Positions 31,214-39,441 of a stretch of 43,501 nucleotides of DNA are shown here, one piece after another. The notes under the pieces were generated by a model. It saw nothing but the letters and a program-made list of their open reading frames with translations. It had not been told where the DNA came from and did no database searches. The stretch comes from Clostridia bacterium (lineage in GTDB: Bacteria > Bacillota > Clostridia > Christensenellales > Aristaeellaceae): positions 1 through 43,501 of the forward strand of contig JAFYQB010000002.1 in NCBI GenBank assembly GCA_017547285.1, read 5' to 3'. The translations under genes and the position numbers were made by a program. The stretch's first letter is position 1. Each line of letters starts with the position of its first letter.

Positions 31214-33197
31214 GTACTTTCTCCTTTGCAACAGAAGCATCCGATTTGCGGATAAGGGATACCACCACGCCGACCATGGCCGCCACCGCGATCAGACCGC
31301 CCGCAAAACCAGCGCCGAAAGAACCGGTGGTAATCAGCGTGCCGATCTGGTACACCAGATAACCAATGGTAAAGCCCGTGCCCAGCTGCAGTCCGATGCC
31401 GCCCCACAGCCATTTGCGGTCGCGGAGTTCGGCATTCATCGCGCCGATGGCTGCAAAGCACGGCGGGGTGAAAAGGTTGAACATGAGGTAGGCGAGCGCG
31501 GCTACTTTGGTGATGGCAAACACGGTGGCCACTTCCGCACCAGCGCCCTCCATCAGAGCCAGTTCTTCGGTATCGATCAGGTTCTCAAGGCCTACAAAGC
31601 ACACGGCCAGCGTACCGACCACGTTTTCCTTGGCGATAAAGCCTGTCACAGCGGCGGCAGCCAGCTGCCAGCTCAAAACGCCTACCACCGGCACCAGCAC
31701 ATAGGCGAAGGGATGCGCGATGGAAGCCAGAATGGACTGTTCGGCCGTTTCCGCCATTTTGAGCGACCAGGTAAAGGTCTGCATGATCTGCACGGCGGTG
31801 TTGCACAGCAGGATGACCGTGGCGGCCTTCACAATGTAACTCCAGCCTCGGCTGCACATGGACAGGAACGCACGCTTGAGGCTGGGGATTTTATACTCCG
31901 GCAGTTCCATGATAAAGAAGCTCTTGCGGTTCTTGCTGCCGGTGATGCGGTTGACCAGCAGCGCGCCCAGGAAGATGAGCAGAATGCCCACAAAGTACAT
32001 CAGCGTACCCACCCAGGAGGCGTCCTCAAAGAACGCGCCGGCAAACAGGGCGATGACCGGCAGCTTTGCGCCGCAGGGCATCCACGGGGCAAGCATGGCC
32101 GTAGCCTTGCGCTCGCGTTCATCGCGGATGGTGCGGCAGGCCATGACGCCGGGGATGGCGCAGCCGGTGCCAATGACAAAGGGAATCACGGATTTGCCGG
32201 AAAGACCGACCTTCTTGAACGTGGGATCCAGCACCACGGAGACGCGCGCCATGTAGCCGCAATCCTCCAAAAGTGCGATCAGGAAGTACATCACCATCAC
32301 CAGCGGCAGGAAACCGACCACCGCGCCCACGCCGCCGATCATACCATCCACCAGCAGGGCGTACAGCAGCGGATTCGCATTTTCCATCAGACCGCCCACC
32401 CATTCCTGGAAGGTTTCGATCCACGCCACCAGCGTATCCGCAATCCACGGGCCGAGCGTGGACTGGGAGATATCAAACACCAGGAACATGACCACCGCAA
32501 AAATCACAAGGCCGAAAACCGGGTTGGTGATCACTGCGTCAAATTTGTCCTGCGAGTTGCGGTCTCTGGTAAACACGCTGCGTTTTTCCACCTGCGCAAC
32601 AATGCCGTTGACAAAGCGGAAGCGTTCGCGGTCGGCAGCGGCAACAGCTTCCCGGCTGGTCAGATCCACATCGCCCTGATCATAGGGCGCGCGCTGCACA
32701 TGATGGCGCTGCGCCATAGCAGCGGCGATCACCTTGTCCAGTCCCTCGCCGGTATCCGCCACGGTGGCGACCACGGGACAGCCCAGCTTTTCGCTCAGCG
32801 CCGCCACATCGATGGCGGTTTTCTTTTTGGTGTTGATGTCCGCTTTGTTGAGCGCCACCACCACCGGGATGCCCAGTTCCAACAGCTGTGTGGTAAAGAA
32901 CAGGCTGCGGCTCAGGTTGGTGCCGTCCACGATGTTAATGATCACATCGGGGTTTTCATTCTTCACATAGCTGCTGGTCACGCTCTCCTCGCTGGTAAAC
33001 GGAGACATGGAATAAGCGCCGGGAAGGTCAACGGCCACGATTTCTTCGCTGCCATTGCAGAAGATCTTTTTGACGGGATGCTCCTTCTTGTCCACGGTCA
33101 CGCCTGCCCAGTTGCCCACGCGCTCGCTGCGGCCTGTCAGCGCGTTGAACATGGTGGTTTTGCCGCTGTTGGGGTTACCCGTAAGTGCGATTTTCAT
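31206..33197 (-). CDS. feoB: Ferrous iron transport protein B
   Basis: A 663-aa membrane GTPase-permease for Fe(II) uptake. The N-terminal G domain shows G1 GNPNSGKTT (7-15), G3 DLPG (57-60) and G4 NKAD (117-120). After a helical regulatory region the membrane part contains two gate-type domains, with conserved GTGCAIPGVMACRT and TGFIAKENVVGT segments. The chosen start ATG 33197 places the G domain at the N-terminus as is usual and has GGGAGG ten bases upstream; the longer frame from 33242 adds 15 residues without support. It lies 113 bp after feoA, with a hairpin between. Confidence 0.94.
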   Translation of the reverse strand: MKIALTGNPNSGKTTMFNALTGRSERVGNWAGVTVDKKEHPVKKIFCNGSEEIVAVDLPGAYSMSPFTSEESVTSSYVKNENPDVIINIVDGTNLSRSLFFTTQLLELGIPVVVALNKADINTKKKTAIDVAALSEKLGCPVVATVADTGEGLDKVIAAAMAQRHHVQRAPYDQGDVDLTSREAVAAADRERFRFVNGIVAQVEKRSVFTRDRNSQDKFDAVITNPVFGLVIFAVVMFLVFDISQSTLGPWIADTLVAWIETFQEWVGGLMENANPLLYALLVDGMIGGVGAVVGFLPLVMVMYFLIALLEDCGYMARVSVVLDPTFKKVGLSGKSVIPFVIGTGCAIPGVMACRTIRDERERKATAMLAPWMPCGAKLPVIALFAGAFFEDASWVGTLMYFVGILLIFLGALLVNRITGSKNRKSFFIMELPEYKIPSLKRAFLSMCSRGWSYIVKAATVILLCNTAVQIMQTFTWSLKMAETAEQSILASIAHPFAYVLVPVVGVLSWQLAAAAVTGFIAKENVVGTLAVCFVGLENLIDTEELALMEGAGAEVATVFAITKVAALAYLMFNLFTPPCFAAIGAMNAELRDRKWLWGGIGLQLGTGFTIGYLVYQIGTLITTGSFGAGFAGGLIAVAAMVGVVVSLIRKSDASVAKEKVHG

Positions 33198-33249
33198 TCC
33201 AGTTGTTCCTCCCGGTTTATGCTTATGCATCCCATTGATCAAATTTGCG

Positions 33250-33265
33250 GTTAAACTAGACTAAC
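33250..33265 (-). promoter_or_regulatory. Second DtxR-like half-palindrome between feoA and feoB
   Basis: GTTAAACTAGACTAAC has matching GTTA/TAAC ends and a CTAG centre, similar to the upstream feo box at 33548-33567. It lies 50-70 bases before the feoB start. No clear promoter is seen beside it. Confidence 0.4.
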
Positions 33266-33274
33266 TCGTTTGCC

Positions 33275-33302
33275 AAAAAACGCGCAGCATTGCTTTGCTG
33301 CG
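33275..33302 (-). terminator. Attenuator-like terminator between feoA and feoB
   Basis: Minus-strand CGCAGCA/TGCTGCG stem (33283-33302, loop of six) followed by CG and six T (A-run 33275-33280), directly after the feoA stop. It could lower feoB expression relative to feoA. Confidence 0.65.
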
Positions 33303-33310
33303 TTCATGGC

Positions 33311-33526
33311 TCAGTGTACGACGATGGATTCCGCCAGCTGAGAATCGATATTGTAGCGGGCGTCTTTCACGGCGATCACGCAGCTGCGCCTCATGCGGGA
33401 AATCACCGTTACCGGCTCGCCGCTGTAACAGCCCAGAGAAAACAGGAAAGCATCCATTTCGTGATCGTTGGTCGCAATATTCTGGATCATATACTGCTTG
33501 CCGGTCTCTACCTTCATCAGATTCAT
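33311..33526 (-). CDS. feoA: Ferrous iron transport protein A
   Basis: A 71-aa SH3-like cytosolic protein of the FeoA family that assists FeoB. Recognisable features are the beta-rich layout, LFSLGCYSGEPVTVISRM, matching the LxxLGxxxGxxV core of the family, and CVIAVKDARYNIDSQLAESIVV, matching the GxxxALxxxxAxxIxV end. ATG has GGGAG eight bases upstream. First gene of the feo operon behind an iron box. Confidence 0.9.
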   Translation of the reverse strand: MNLMKVETGKQYMIQNIATNDHEMDAFLFSLGCYSGEPVTVISRMRRSCVIAVKDARYNIDSQLAESIVVH

Positions 33527-33547
33527 GAAAGCAACTCCCTTCTTTTT

Positions 33548-33567
33548 GTTAGTTAATCTTAACTAAC
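33548..33567 (-). promoter_or_regulatory. DtxR/IdeR-type iron box upstream of feoA
   Basis: Perfect inverted repeat with nine-base arms GTTAGTTAA/TTAACTAAC and a two-base centre, placed 8 bases downstream of the -10 box. Spacing, sequence and target genes fit an iron-responsive DtxR-family repressor site, though the regulator gene is not in the window. Confidence 0.7.
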
Positions 33568-33574
33568 CTCAGAT

Positions 33575-33603
33575 ACTATACCATTCCTGCCATGGTTTGT
33601 CAA
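33575..33603 (-). promoter_or_regulatory. Promoter of feoA-feoB
   Basis: Minus-strand TTGACA (33603-33598), 17-base spacer, TATAGT (33580-33575). Confidence 0.85.
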
Positions 33604-33669
33604 GCCCTTTCTACCGTTTTTCATCAAAAAACAGGCTCCTTACATGCTATGCAAAGAGCCTGTTTTCCA

Positions 33670-35520
33670 TTAACCAATCGGTTTGATGTCCGACGGCGCA
33701 TCCCAGCCGCCGCGAGGGCTGAGGCTGACCGGGCCCACCTGCGGACCGTCCGGCGCACAGCTGCGCTTGAACTGCTGGGTGTAGAAACGCCAGATGAACG
33801 TTTTGAGCTGCGAAGCGATCTTTTCGGGTTCGTACACGCCGCGGAAGGCATGCTCGGCCAGCATCTGCAGCTTTTCGCGGTCTGCGCCGCTTTCCATGTA
33901 GTGATACAGGAAGAAATCATGCAGCGCGTAATCGCCCAGAATGTCCTCGGTACGCTGGTTGAGTTCGCCCTCGGTCACGGGCAGCAATTCGGGGCTGACC
34001 GGCGTATCCACCACGTCCTGACAGATGGCCGCTACTTCCGCATCAAAGCTGTGTGCGCTCAGATAACAGGTCAGGCTGCGCAGACAGGTCTTGGTCACGG
34101 TACAGTTGACGTTGTACATGCTCATGTGGTCGCCGTTATAGGTGCAGAAGCCCAGGGCTTCCTCGCTCAGGTCGCCGGTGCCCAGCACAATGCCGTTGAC
34201 CTTGTTGGCATAATCCATGAGGATCTGGGTGCGTTCGCGCGCCTGGGAGTTTTCATAGGTCACATCGTGCTTGCCTTCCGGCTGGCCGATATCGGCAAAG
34301 TGCTGTTTGACCGCCGGGCCGATCGGAATTTCGCTGGCGGATACGCCCAGCGCCTCCATCAGGCGGTCTGCGTTGGTCTTGGTGCGCGCGCCGGTACCCA
34401 TGCCGGGCATGGTGATGGCATGGATGCCCTTGCGGCTGATGCCCAGCAGATCAAACGTACGGGCAGCCACCAGCAGCGCCAGCGTGGAATCCAGACCGCC
34501 GGATACGCCGATGACCAGATTTTCGCAGCGGATGGCCCTGAGACGGCTGGCCAGACCCATGCACTGGATCTGCGCGATCTCTTCCAGGCCTTCCTCGGTT
34601 TTGGGCACAAAGGGCAGCGGATCATAGCTGCGCAGAAGCGGCAGCGGCGCTTCAAAGGGATAGAAACCCTGATTCACGCGCATCTCATTGCCGGGCGCAG
34701 CATGGAACGCAGCGTCCTTCTGACGCTGGAAACGCAGCAGTTCCAGATCCACATCCGCAACAGCCATGCCGCCGGTCAGGCAGTAGCGTTCACCTTCGGC
34801 CAGCACAGCGCCGTTTTCGGCCACCAGCGTGCAGCCGTCATACACATGATCGCCGGTGCTTTCGCCAAAACCGGGGCAGGCAAAGGCATAGCCCGCATGC
34901 AAACGCGCGGTGTGCGCCTGAATCATGGTTTTGCGGCGGTCCTGACGGCCCACGCGCGCGCTGGCGGAAGCAGGATTCAGGATCAGCTCCGCGCCTTCCA
35001 GCGCCAGCTTCGTGCTGCGGCCGTTGGCTGCGCACAGATTTGCGCCCACCTCCACGCCAAACACAAAGCGGCCGGTATCAAACAGCTGGTCCGCCGAAAG
35101 AACCGTTTTGCCGTTTCGGGTCTGCAGCTCCTCATACACATCCGCGCCGTCGGCAAACCAGCGGCTCTGCTCCGGAGCCGCCTGCGGCACCAGGCCGTCC
35201 ACGCAGCCGTCCTGCAAAACAGCAGCGCAGTTGTACAGCCTGCCGCGCACGCTGACCGGCAGGCCCACGACCACCGCCATGGAGCCGGAGTGCTCCGCCA
35301 GTTCCATCAGCGCATCCCATGCGGCTTTCTGCACCTCCCGTCGCAGCACCAGATCGCCCAGAGTCGCGCCGGTCAGGCACAGTTCCGGGAACACCGCCGC
35401 CTGTACGCCCTTCTTTTCAAGCGCGTCCATGGCAGCCAGAATCTCCTTCAAATTGGCCTGCACATCGCCCAGATGAACAGGCAGGCTAACAGCAGCAACG
35501 CGGGCAAATCCTTCCGGCAT
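33670..35520 (-). CDS. nadE: NAD synthetase with N-terminal nitrilase-like domain, glutaminase triad degraded
   Basis: A 616-aa cytosolic enzyme that amidates deamido-NAD to NAD. An N-terminal nitrilase-like glutaminase domain (about 1-275) is fused to the synthetase domain, whose ATP loop reads IGVSGGLDSTLALL. In glutamine-dependent homologues the glutaminase uses Glu, Lys and Cys. Here Glu46 (FPELCLTG) is kept, but the segment usually reading PKxxLPTYREF has Gln113 (VPQAAPE), and the FGVEICEDLW segment reads FGVEVGANLC with Gly159 at the Cys position. Use of free ammonia is therefore likely. Start ATG 35520 has AAGGAGG seven bases upstream; a longer frame up to 35670 runs into repeats and is rejected. 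Confidence 0.9.
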   Translation of the reverse strand: MPEGFARVAAVSLPVHLGDVQANLKEILAAMDALEKKGVQAAVFPELCLTGATLGDLVLRREVQKAAWDALMELAEHSGSMAVVVGLPVSVRGRLYNCAAVLQDGCVDGLVPQAAPEQSRWFADGADVYEELQTRNGKTVLSADQLFDTGRFVFGVEVGANLCAANGRSTKLALEGAELILNPASASARVGRQDRRKTMIQAHTARLHAGYAFACPGFGESTGDHVYDGCTLVAENGAVLAEGERYCLTGGMAVADVDLELLRFQRQKDAAFHAAPGNEMRVNQGFYPFEAPLPLLRSYDPLPFVPKTEEGLEEIAQIQCMGLASRLRAIRCENLVIGVSGGLDSTLALLVAARTFDLLGISRKGIHAITMPGMGTGARTKTNADRLMEALGVSASEIPIGPAVKQHFADIGQPEGKHDVTYENSQARERTQILMDYANKVNGIVLGTGDLSEEALGFCTYNGDHMSMYNVNCTVTKTCLRSLTCYLSAHSFDAEVAAICQDVVDTPVSPELLPVTEGELNQRTEDILGDYALHDFFLYHYMESGADREKLQMLAEHAFRGVYEPEKIASQLKTFIWRFYTQQFKRSCAPDGPQVGPVSLSPRGGWDAPSDIKPIG

Positions 35521-35544
35521 GGGAATACCTCCTTTATGATACGA

Positions 35545-35636
35545 ACGGGGCCAAGGGCTCTGCCCTTGGATCCCGCTTAAGGGGCAAAGCCCCTTAAGAA
35601 TCCTTGGGTTGCGCACTTCGTGCGCAAGGCGGGGAC
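35545..35636. repeat. Hairpin module upstream of nadE
   Basis: Three successive hairpins: CCAAGGGC-TCT-GCCCTTGG, CTTAAGGGGC-AAA-GCCCCTTAAG, and a GCGCAC/GTGCGC stem with TTC loop. They are of the same style as 13136-13232 and 41575-41684. The 35521-35880 stretch otherwise holds only family B copies. Confidence 0.65.
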
Positions 35637-35644
35637 CGACACTG

Positions 35645-35691
35645 GCTTCCCCTTGAGGGGAAGCTGTCACCGAAGGTGACTGATGAGGTGA
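35645..35691 (-). repeat. Family B double-hairpin repeat, copy B3
   Basis: Reverse orientation: GCTTCCCC-TTGA-GGGGAAGC, then GTCACC-GAA-GGTGAC and TGATGAGGTG. Confidence 0.8.
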
Positions 35692-35728
35692 ATGCGTTGC
35701 TCATACATTCTGCGTTCCAAACGCTTTC

Positions 35729-35778
35729 ACCACATCCGTCAGGCCTGCGGCCTGACACCTTCTCCTCAAGGAGAAGGC
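35729..35778 (+). repeat. Family B double-hairpin repeat, copy B4
   Basis: CACCACATCC, GTCAGGC-CTGC-GCCTGAC region, then CCTTCTCC-TCAA-GGAGAAGG. Both stems differ from the other copies by compensatory changes. Confidence 0.75.
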
Positions 35779-35806
35779 ATTCGCAGGGAACGAAGCCCTT
35801 CCGCAC

Positions 35807-35855
35807 GCTTCCCCTCAAGGGGAAGCTGTCACCCGAAGGGTGACTGATGAGGTGG
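35807..35855 (-). repeat. Family B double-hairpin repeat, copy B5
   Basis: Reverse orientation: GCTTCCCC-TCAA-GGGGAAGC, GTCACCC-GAA-GGGTGAC, TGATGAGGTGG. It lies just after the 3' end of the NYN/LOTUS gene. Confidence 0.8.
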
Positions 35856-35880
35856 CTCACCGCCAACTCACTTCGTTTCC

Positions 35881-36867
35881 TTACGACACTTTAATCAGCA
35901 TATTCTTCTGCTCATCCATCTCGACAGTGATCAGCTTGTCTTTTTCCATGGCTTTGAGCAGATCGCTGAACCGCTTGAAGCCCAGCGATTTTTCCGTAAA
36001 GTTCGGGTAGCTGGCCTGCAGATCCGCTTTGAGGATGGAAGGATTGATGCGCTCAAATCCATCCTCCTTGTAGCGTGCAAGCTGCTCGCCTACAAGGGCT
36101 TTCCAGTTATCGCGGGTCATTTGGGCCGTTTCGGATTCCTTGGCGGTAACGGCTGTGGAAACCATCACGTTAAAGTTATCCGACCGGATATGCAGTGCGC
36201 CGAACTGTTTGCTCAGCTTATCCAAAAGCTTGCCGAAGGTGGCGCAGCCAAACGCTTTTTCATTGAAATCCGGCCGCAGACGAAGCAGAATGCCTTTGAG
36301 CTCGCTGGCGTAGAGTTCGTCGCGGTCGTTCTGCTCTTCCAGAATGCCCACAAGGATTTTGTTCAGTTCCTGATCATCCAGCGGCTCCTTATCGGCGGCA
36401 GCCTTCTTTTTGCCGGTGGGTTTGCGGGTTCTCGCTCCCACGTTTTCAAGAAACTGGAATTCGTTGCAGGCGTTGATGAAAATATTGCTGGCTGCCTCGG
36501 AACGGCTGATGCCCAGCACAAACTTGCCCATGCTCTTCAGCCTGCCCACCAGCGGCGTATAGTCGCTGTCGCCGGATACGATGCAGAAGCTGTCAATGAG
36601 CGGGTTGGTGTAGGCCACTTCCAGCGCATCGATTACCAGAAGGATATCGGCGTTGTTCTTCTGGCTGATGCCGTAGCGCAGGCTGGGCACCACGGTAAAG
36701 GTATTGCTGAGCAGCACTTCCTTCAGATCGGAGTACTTGTCGGTGTAGCCGTACACCTTGCCCAGCAGAATATCGCCGCGGATCTTGACCTTTTCCAGCA
36801 CCGAAAGCAGGGTCTCCACCTTCGCGCCGCAGTTTTCCAGATCCACAAACAGGGCGAATTTTGCCAT
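35881..36867 (-). CDS. NYN-domain (PIN-like) RNase with two OST-HTH/LOTUS domains
   Basis: A 328-aa protein. The N-terminal NYN domain (about 1-145) has the acidic metal-binding residues of PIN-like nucleases: Asp9 (FVDLEN), Asp74 and Asp80 (NNADILLVID), Asp100 and Asp102 (VSGDSDYTPL). A Lys-rich linker (about 147-160) leads to two related modules (about 165-235 and 253-328), each ending in a (F/T)GKLLDKL or FSDLLKAM type helix, as in OST-HTH/LOTUS RNA-binding domains. It probably binds and cleaves RNA, but the target is unknown. SD AAGGTGAT lies just upstream of ATG. It is ten bases after the GntR gene, the last gene of a three-gene operon. Confidence 0.85.
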   Translation of the reverse strand: MAKFALFVDLENCGAKVETLLSVLEKVKIRGDILLGKVYGYTDKYSDLKEVLLSNTFTVVPSLRYGISQKNNADILLVIDALEVAYTNPLIDSFCIVSGDSDYTPLVGRLKSMGKFVLGISRSEAASNIFINACNEFQFLENVGARTRKPTGKKKAAADKEPLDDQELNKILVGILEEQNDRDELYASELKGILLRLRPDFNEKAFGCATFGKLLDKLSKQFGALHIRSDNFNVMVSTAVTAKESETAQMTRDNWKALVGEQLARYKEDGFERINPSILKADLQASYPNFTEKSLGFKRFSDLLKAMEKDKLITVEMDEQKNMLIKVS

Positions 36868-36876
36868 AAAATCACC

Positions 36877-37593
36877 TTAGATTCGGAATGTGTACTTGTC
36901 GCCGCGGATCCACTGGCGGCTCAGGTGCAGGGGTTCGCCGTGCTGGTCAAGAACCGTTTCATCCAGCAGAAGCAGCGCATCGCCCGGCTGGCAGCCCAGC
37001 TGGCGCGCCGCCATAGGCGTGGCGTGTCCCAGCGAAATATCATGCACGGCTGAGGAGGGAATCAGCCCCTGCTTCATCAGCTCCTCATACAGCGAACCGT
37101 CCGCCGGCATATCCAGCAGAAACGCATATTTGGCGGGGAAACGGTTCACTTCCAGCATGACGGGTTCGCCGTCGCACAAGCGCTGGCGGATGATCTCCAC
37201 CACAAGGCTGTCCGCCGGCAGGCCCAGTTTTTCAGCGTCCTCAGCAGCGGCGTTCACCATTTCGGCGCTGATCAGACGCGCGCCGGCGGTATGGCCGTTC
37301 TGACGGCACGCCTGCGAAAAGCTGGTGATTTGCTGCAGGTCGCGCTGAATACGCTCCTGCGCTACAAAGGTGCCCTTGCCCTGACGGCGCACCAGCAGGC
37401 CTTCCTGCACCAGATCCTGCATGGCCTTTCGCACGGTCACGCGGCTTACGGCATAGGTATCGCACAGCAGCTGCTCGCTGGGAATGCGGGCGCCGGGCGC
37501 ATAGATCCCTGCTTTGATATCGTTTTTCAGTCGGCTCATCAGCTGCTGGTACAGCGGGCTCTGGCTTTTCTTTTCCAAAGGCTTGTCTTGCAT
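36877..37593 (-). CDS. GntR/HutC-family transcriptional regulator
   Basis: A 238-aa repressor-type regulator. The N-terminal winged helix (about 10-78) contains SPLYQQLMSRLKNDI, RIPSEQLLCDTYAVSRVTVR and GLLVRRQGKGTFV, all typical of GntR proteins. The C-terminal UTRA effector domain (about 95-238) suggests a sugar or small-molecule ligand. Start ATG 37593 has GGAGG five bases upstream; the upstream in-frame extension lies in the preceding gene. It is ten bases after the stop of the secreted-protein gene, and probably autoregulates this operon. The ligand cannot be told. Confidence 0.9.
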   Translation of the reverse strand: MQDKPLEKKSQSPLYQQLMSRLKNDIKAGIYAPGARIPSEQLLCDTYAVSRVTVRKAMQDLVQEGLLVRRQGKGTFVAQERIQRDLQQITSFSQACRQNGHTAGARLISAEMVNAAAEDAEKLGLPADSLVVEIIRQRLCDGEPVMLEVNRFPAKYAFLLDMPADGSLYEELMKQGLIPSSAVHDISLGHATPMAARQLGCQPGDALLLLDETVLDQHGEPLHLSRQWIRGDKYTFRI

Positions 37594-37603
37594 GTCTCCT
37601 CCA

Positions 37604-38995
37604 TCATTCAATGCCCATAAAGGCCAGAATGCCGGTTTCATCCATATAAGCGATCGCATCGCTCAGCACGCCGGCAGGCACTTCAAGCGCAACGGGCGCG
37701 GCGGCCAGCACAAGCGCGGGCAGGAAGCGTTCCTTGTATTCTTCAATGAAACTTTCGTTCAGGTGGAAGAAATCCTCCTGATCGTCATAGGGTCGTTCCA
37801 CCAGCGCGGTATAGGGCAATTCCTCCACGGCAGCCGTGTAGGCAACGCCCAGACAGGGTTTTTGCGTTTCGTTGTTGATGAGGCTGATGCTCATGCTCAT
37901 ATCATAGGGCAGCGCATCCGCCGTGCGGCTGTAATCAAACTGCACATGAATGGGGGCGATCTCCTCATACAGCGCACTTCCGGAAAATTCCGCCCGCACA
38001 TTGCCCTGTGCAGTCAGCTGGCCTTCTTCAGGCAGTCCGTCCGCTCCGGCGGAAATGCGGAAATACTCCTCGCCGTCCAGAAGGATCAGCATTTCGGCTG
38101 TAACCTCCGAAGCGGTCCGGCGGAGCTCAACACTGAATTCGTAGCCGTCAGGATCGGGCAGGTACAGCCTGCAGGTGGTTTCATCCGCCGCGGCGTTCTT
38201 TTCATAAATGACAGTCTCCCCTACCGTCCATGTTTCAGCATGCTCGGTTTGGGCGATCGTCATGCCTTTCTGCTCCGGATCCAGATATTCCAGAAGCAGA
38301 TCCCACGCGGCCAGCTTGTCCGACGCCGTCCAGTCCATGCCCAGATCCGTCAGCAGGCAGGTGATGAAGTAATACGCCTTGCTGTAATCATCCACAAGAA
38401 TGATATCGTTGAGCTGCTGCGAAAGCGCCGTCAGCGCGTCATGGCTGATCACGCGGTCGCCCTCGCCCGCCGCAGCGGCGGAAATGGGCTGCGCGTACTT
38501 CTGCCACATTTCGATCCACGCTTCGGGATACAGCGCCAGCGCGATGTACTGCGTGGGCATGTACATGTAATAGTAGGGTTTGAGCATGAACTGGAAGAAG
38601 TTGAACATCTGGAAATGCACGCTCGCGCCGCCCAGCGCAGGAGAGCGCAGGTAGCGGAAGCTGGAATATCCGTCATACTCAAAGGGGATGGTCAGCTTGT
38701 CGTTCAGATACATTCCGCCGTCAAAATACACGCGGTCAAAAACAGCGGGAAAGCTCTGCGAATCCATGCTGCCGCGCAGACTGAGCTTGTTCAGGAACGT
38801 TTCCCAGTCCTGATAATGCAGCTTGCCGTCATCGGGCCAGCCGTCTGCGTACAGGCGGAAAGACAGTTCAAAATCGGAGTGTGTGACGGGGGTGCCGTCG
38901 TTAATGTCCTCAAAGCGCGTTTCCGCAAAAGCGTATACCGGCAAAAGGCAGATGCAAAGGAGCAGGGCCAGAATACGCATAAAAGTCGATTTCAT
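37604..38995 (-). CDS. Secreted protein of unknown function
   Basis: A 463-aa protein with a signal peptide (MKSTFMRILALLLCICLLPVYAFA, cleavage before ETRFED). The mature part is acidic and rich in aromatic residues, with a Tyr/Phe-rich stretch QMFNFFQFMLKPYYYMYM (about residues 125-145), and later beta-rich segments such as ETTCRLYLPDPDGYEFSVEL. I recognise no domain or catalytic motif. It is the first gene of an operon with GntR and NYN/LOTUS genes. The start ATG 38995 is 12 bases after GGAGG, a somewhat long spacer; ATG 38980 is an alternative. The coupling to a GntR regulator hints at an inducible surface function. Confidence 0.7.
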   Translation of the reverse strand: MKSTFMRILALLLCICLLPVYAFAETRFEDINDGTPVTHSDFELSFRLYADGWPDDGKLHYQDWETFLNKLSLRGSMDSQSFPAVFDRVYFDGGMYLNDKLTIPFEYDGYSSFRYLRSPALGGASVHFQMFNFFQFMLKPYYYMYMPTQYIALALYPEAWIEMWQKYAQPISAAAAGEGDRVISHDALTALSQQLNDIILVDDYSKAYYFITCLLTDLGMDWTASDKLAAWDLLLEYLDPEQKGMTIAQTEHAETWTVGETVIYEKNAAADETTCRLYLPDPDGYEFSVELRRTASEVTAEMLILLDGEEYFRISAGADGLPEEGQLTAQGNVRAEFSGSALYEEIAPIHVQFDYSRTADALPYDMSMSISLINNETQKPCLGVAYTAAVEELPYTALVERPYDDQEDFFHLNESFIEEYKERFLPALVLAAAPVALEVPAGVLSDAIAYMDETGILAFMGIE

Positions 38996-39062
38996 GGTTG
39001 GAAGGAACCTCCTTTCCGGGGTGGGGACGAATGAGAGAAAATAAAGGGAGTTGCGTGGGAGA

Positions 39063-39107
39063 CACCTCTTCACCTGCTTCGCGGGAGCTTCTCCTCATGG
39101 GGAAGCT
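39063..39107 (+). repeat. Family B double-hairpin repeat, degenerate copy B6
   Basis: CACCTCTTCA, imperfect CTGCTTCGCGGG stem, then GCTTCTCC-TCAT-GGGGAAGC. It lies in the 38996-39429 stretch, which carries B6, B7 and A5 and no gene I can support. Confidence 0.65.
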
Positions 39108-39190
39108 GGAGGGGAAGGGCGTTCATCCAGCTTGTGTGATCCAAGAAGAGGCTGCTGGCGGATGCAGCTGAAGAGGCTTGCAGCGGGAAG

Positions 39191-39239
39191 CACCTCATCA
39201 GTCACCCTTCGGGTGACAGCTTCCCCTGGAAGGGGAAGC
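39191..39239 (+). repeat. Family B double-hairpin repeat, copy B7
   Basis: CACCTCATCA, GTCACCC-TTC-GGGTGAC, GCTTCCCC-TGGA-type loop-GGGGAAGC. Confidence 0.8.
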
Positions 39240-39298
39240 GTGCGCGGCTTGGCGCTTTCCATGATGGATGAGGTGCTCACGCTGCTCGCTACGCCAGC

Positions 39299-39441
39299 CG
39301 CAGCCGAAGGGAAACGCGCACAAGCGAGCCGGAGGCACTGTATTGTCTCCGGCGGCCTTCGCTGCCGCCACAAACACAAAGCACCCGCCCTGCTGCCCCT
39401 GTAAAGGGGCAGCAGTCCGGGGTGCAGGGTCACTGACCCTG
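39299..39441 (-). repeat. Family A structured 3'-UTR element, copy A5 (after bipA)
   Basis: Outer stem GCAG-CGAAGG/CCTTCG-CTGC (39301-39310, 39356-39365) around an inner hairpin GCCGGAG.../...CTCCGGC (39328-39353), then CAAACACAAA, a TGCTGCCCCT/AGGGGCAGCA hairpin (39391-39414) and GCAGGGTCACTGACCCTGC (39424-39442) at the end of bipA. The outer extension differs from A4 yet still pairs. Confidence 0.72.

Noticed and set aside
31101..33254. Plus-strand open frame of 717 codons
   Set aside because: Antisense shadow of feoB, with His- and Gln-rich nonsense sequence.
35521..35670. N-terminal extension of nadE
   Set aside because: It runs into intergenic hairpins, and a strong AAGGAGG lies before ATG 35520.
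35645..35855. CRISPR array
   Set aside because: The clustered repeats alternate in orientation, vary in stem sequence and lack uniform spacers. They are hairpin repeats.
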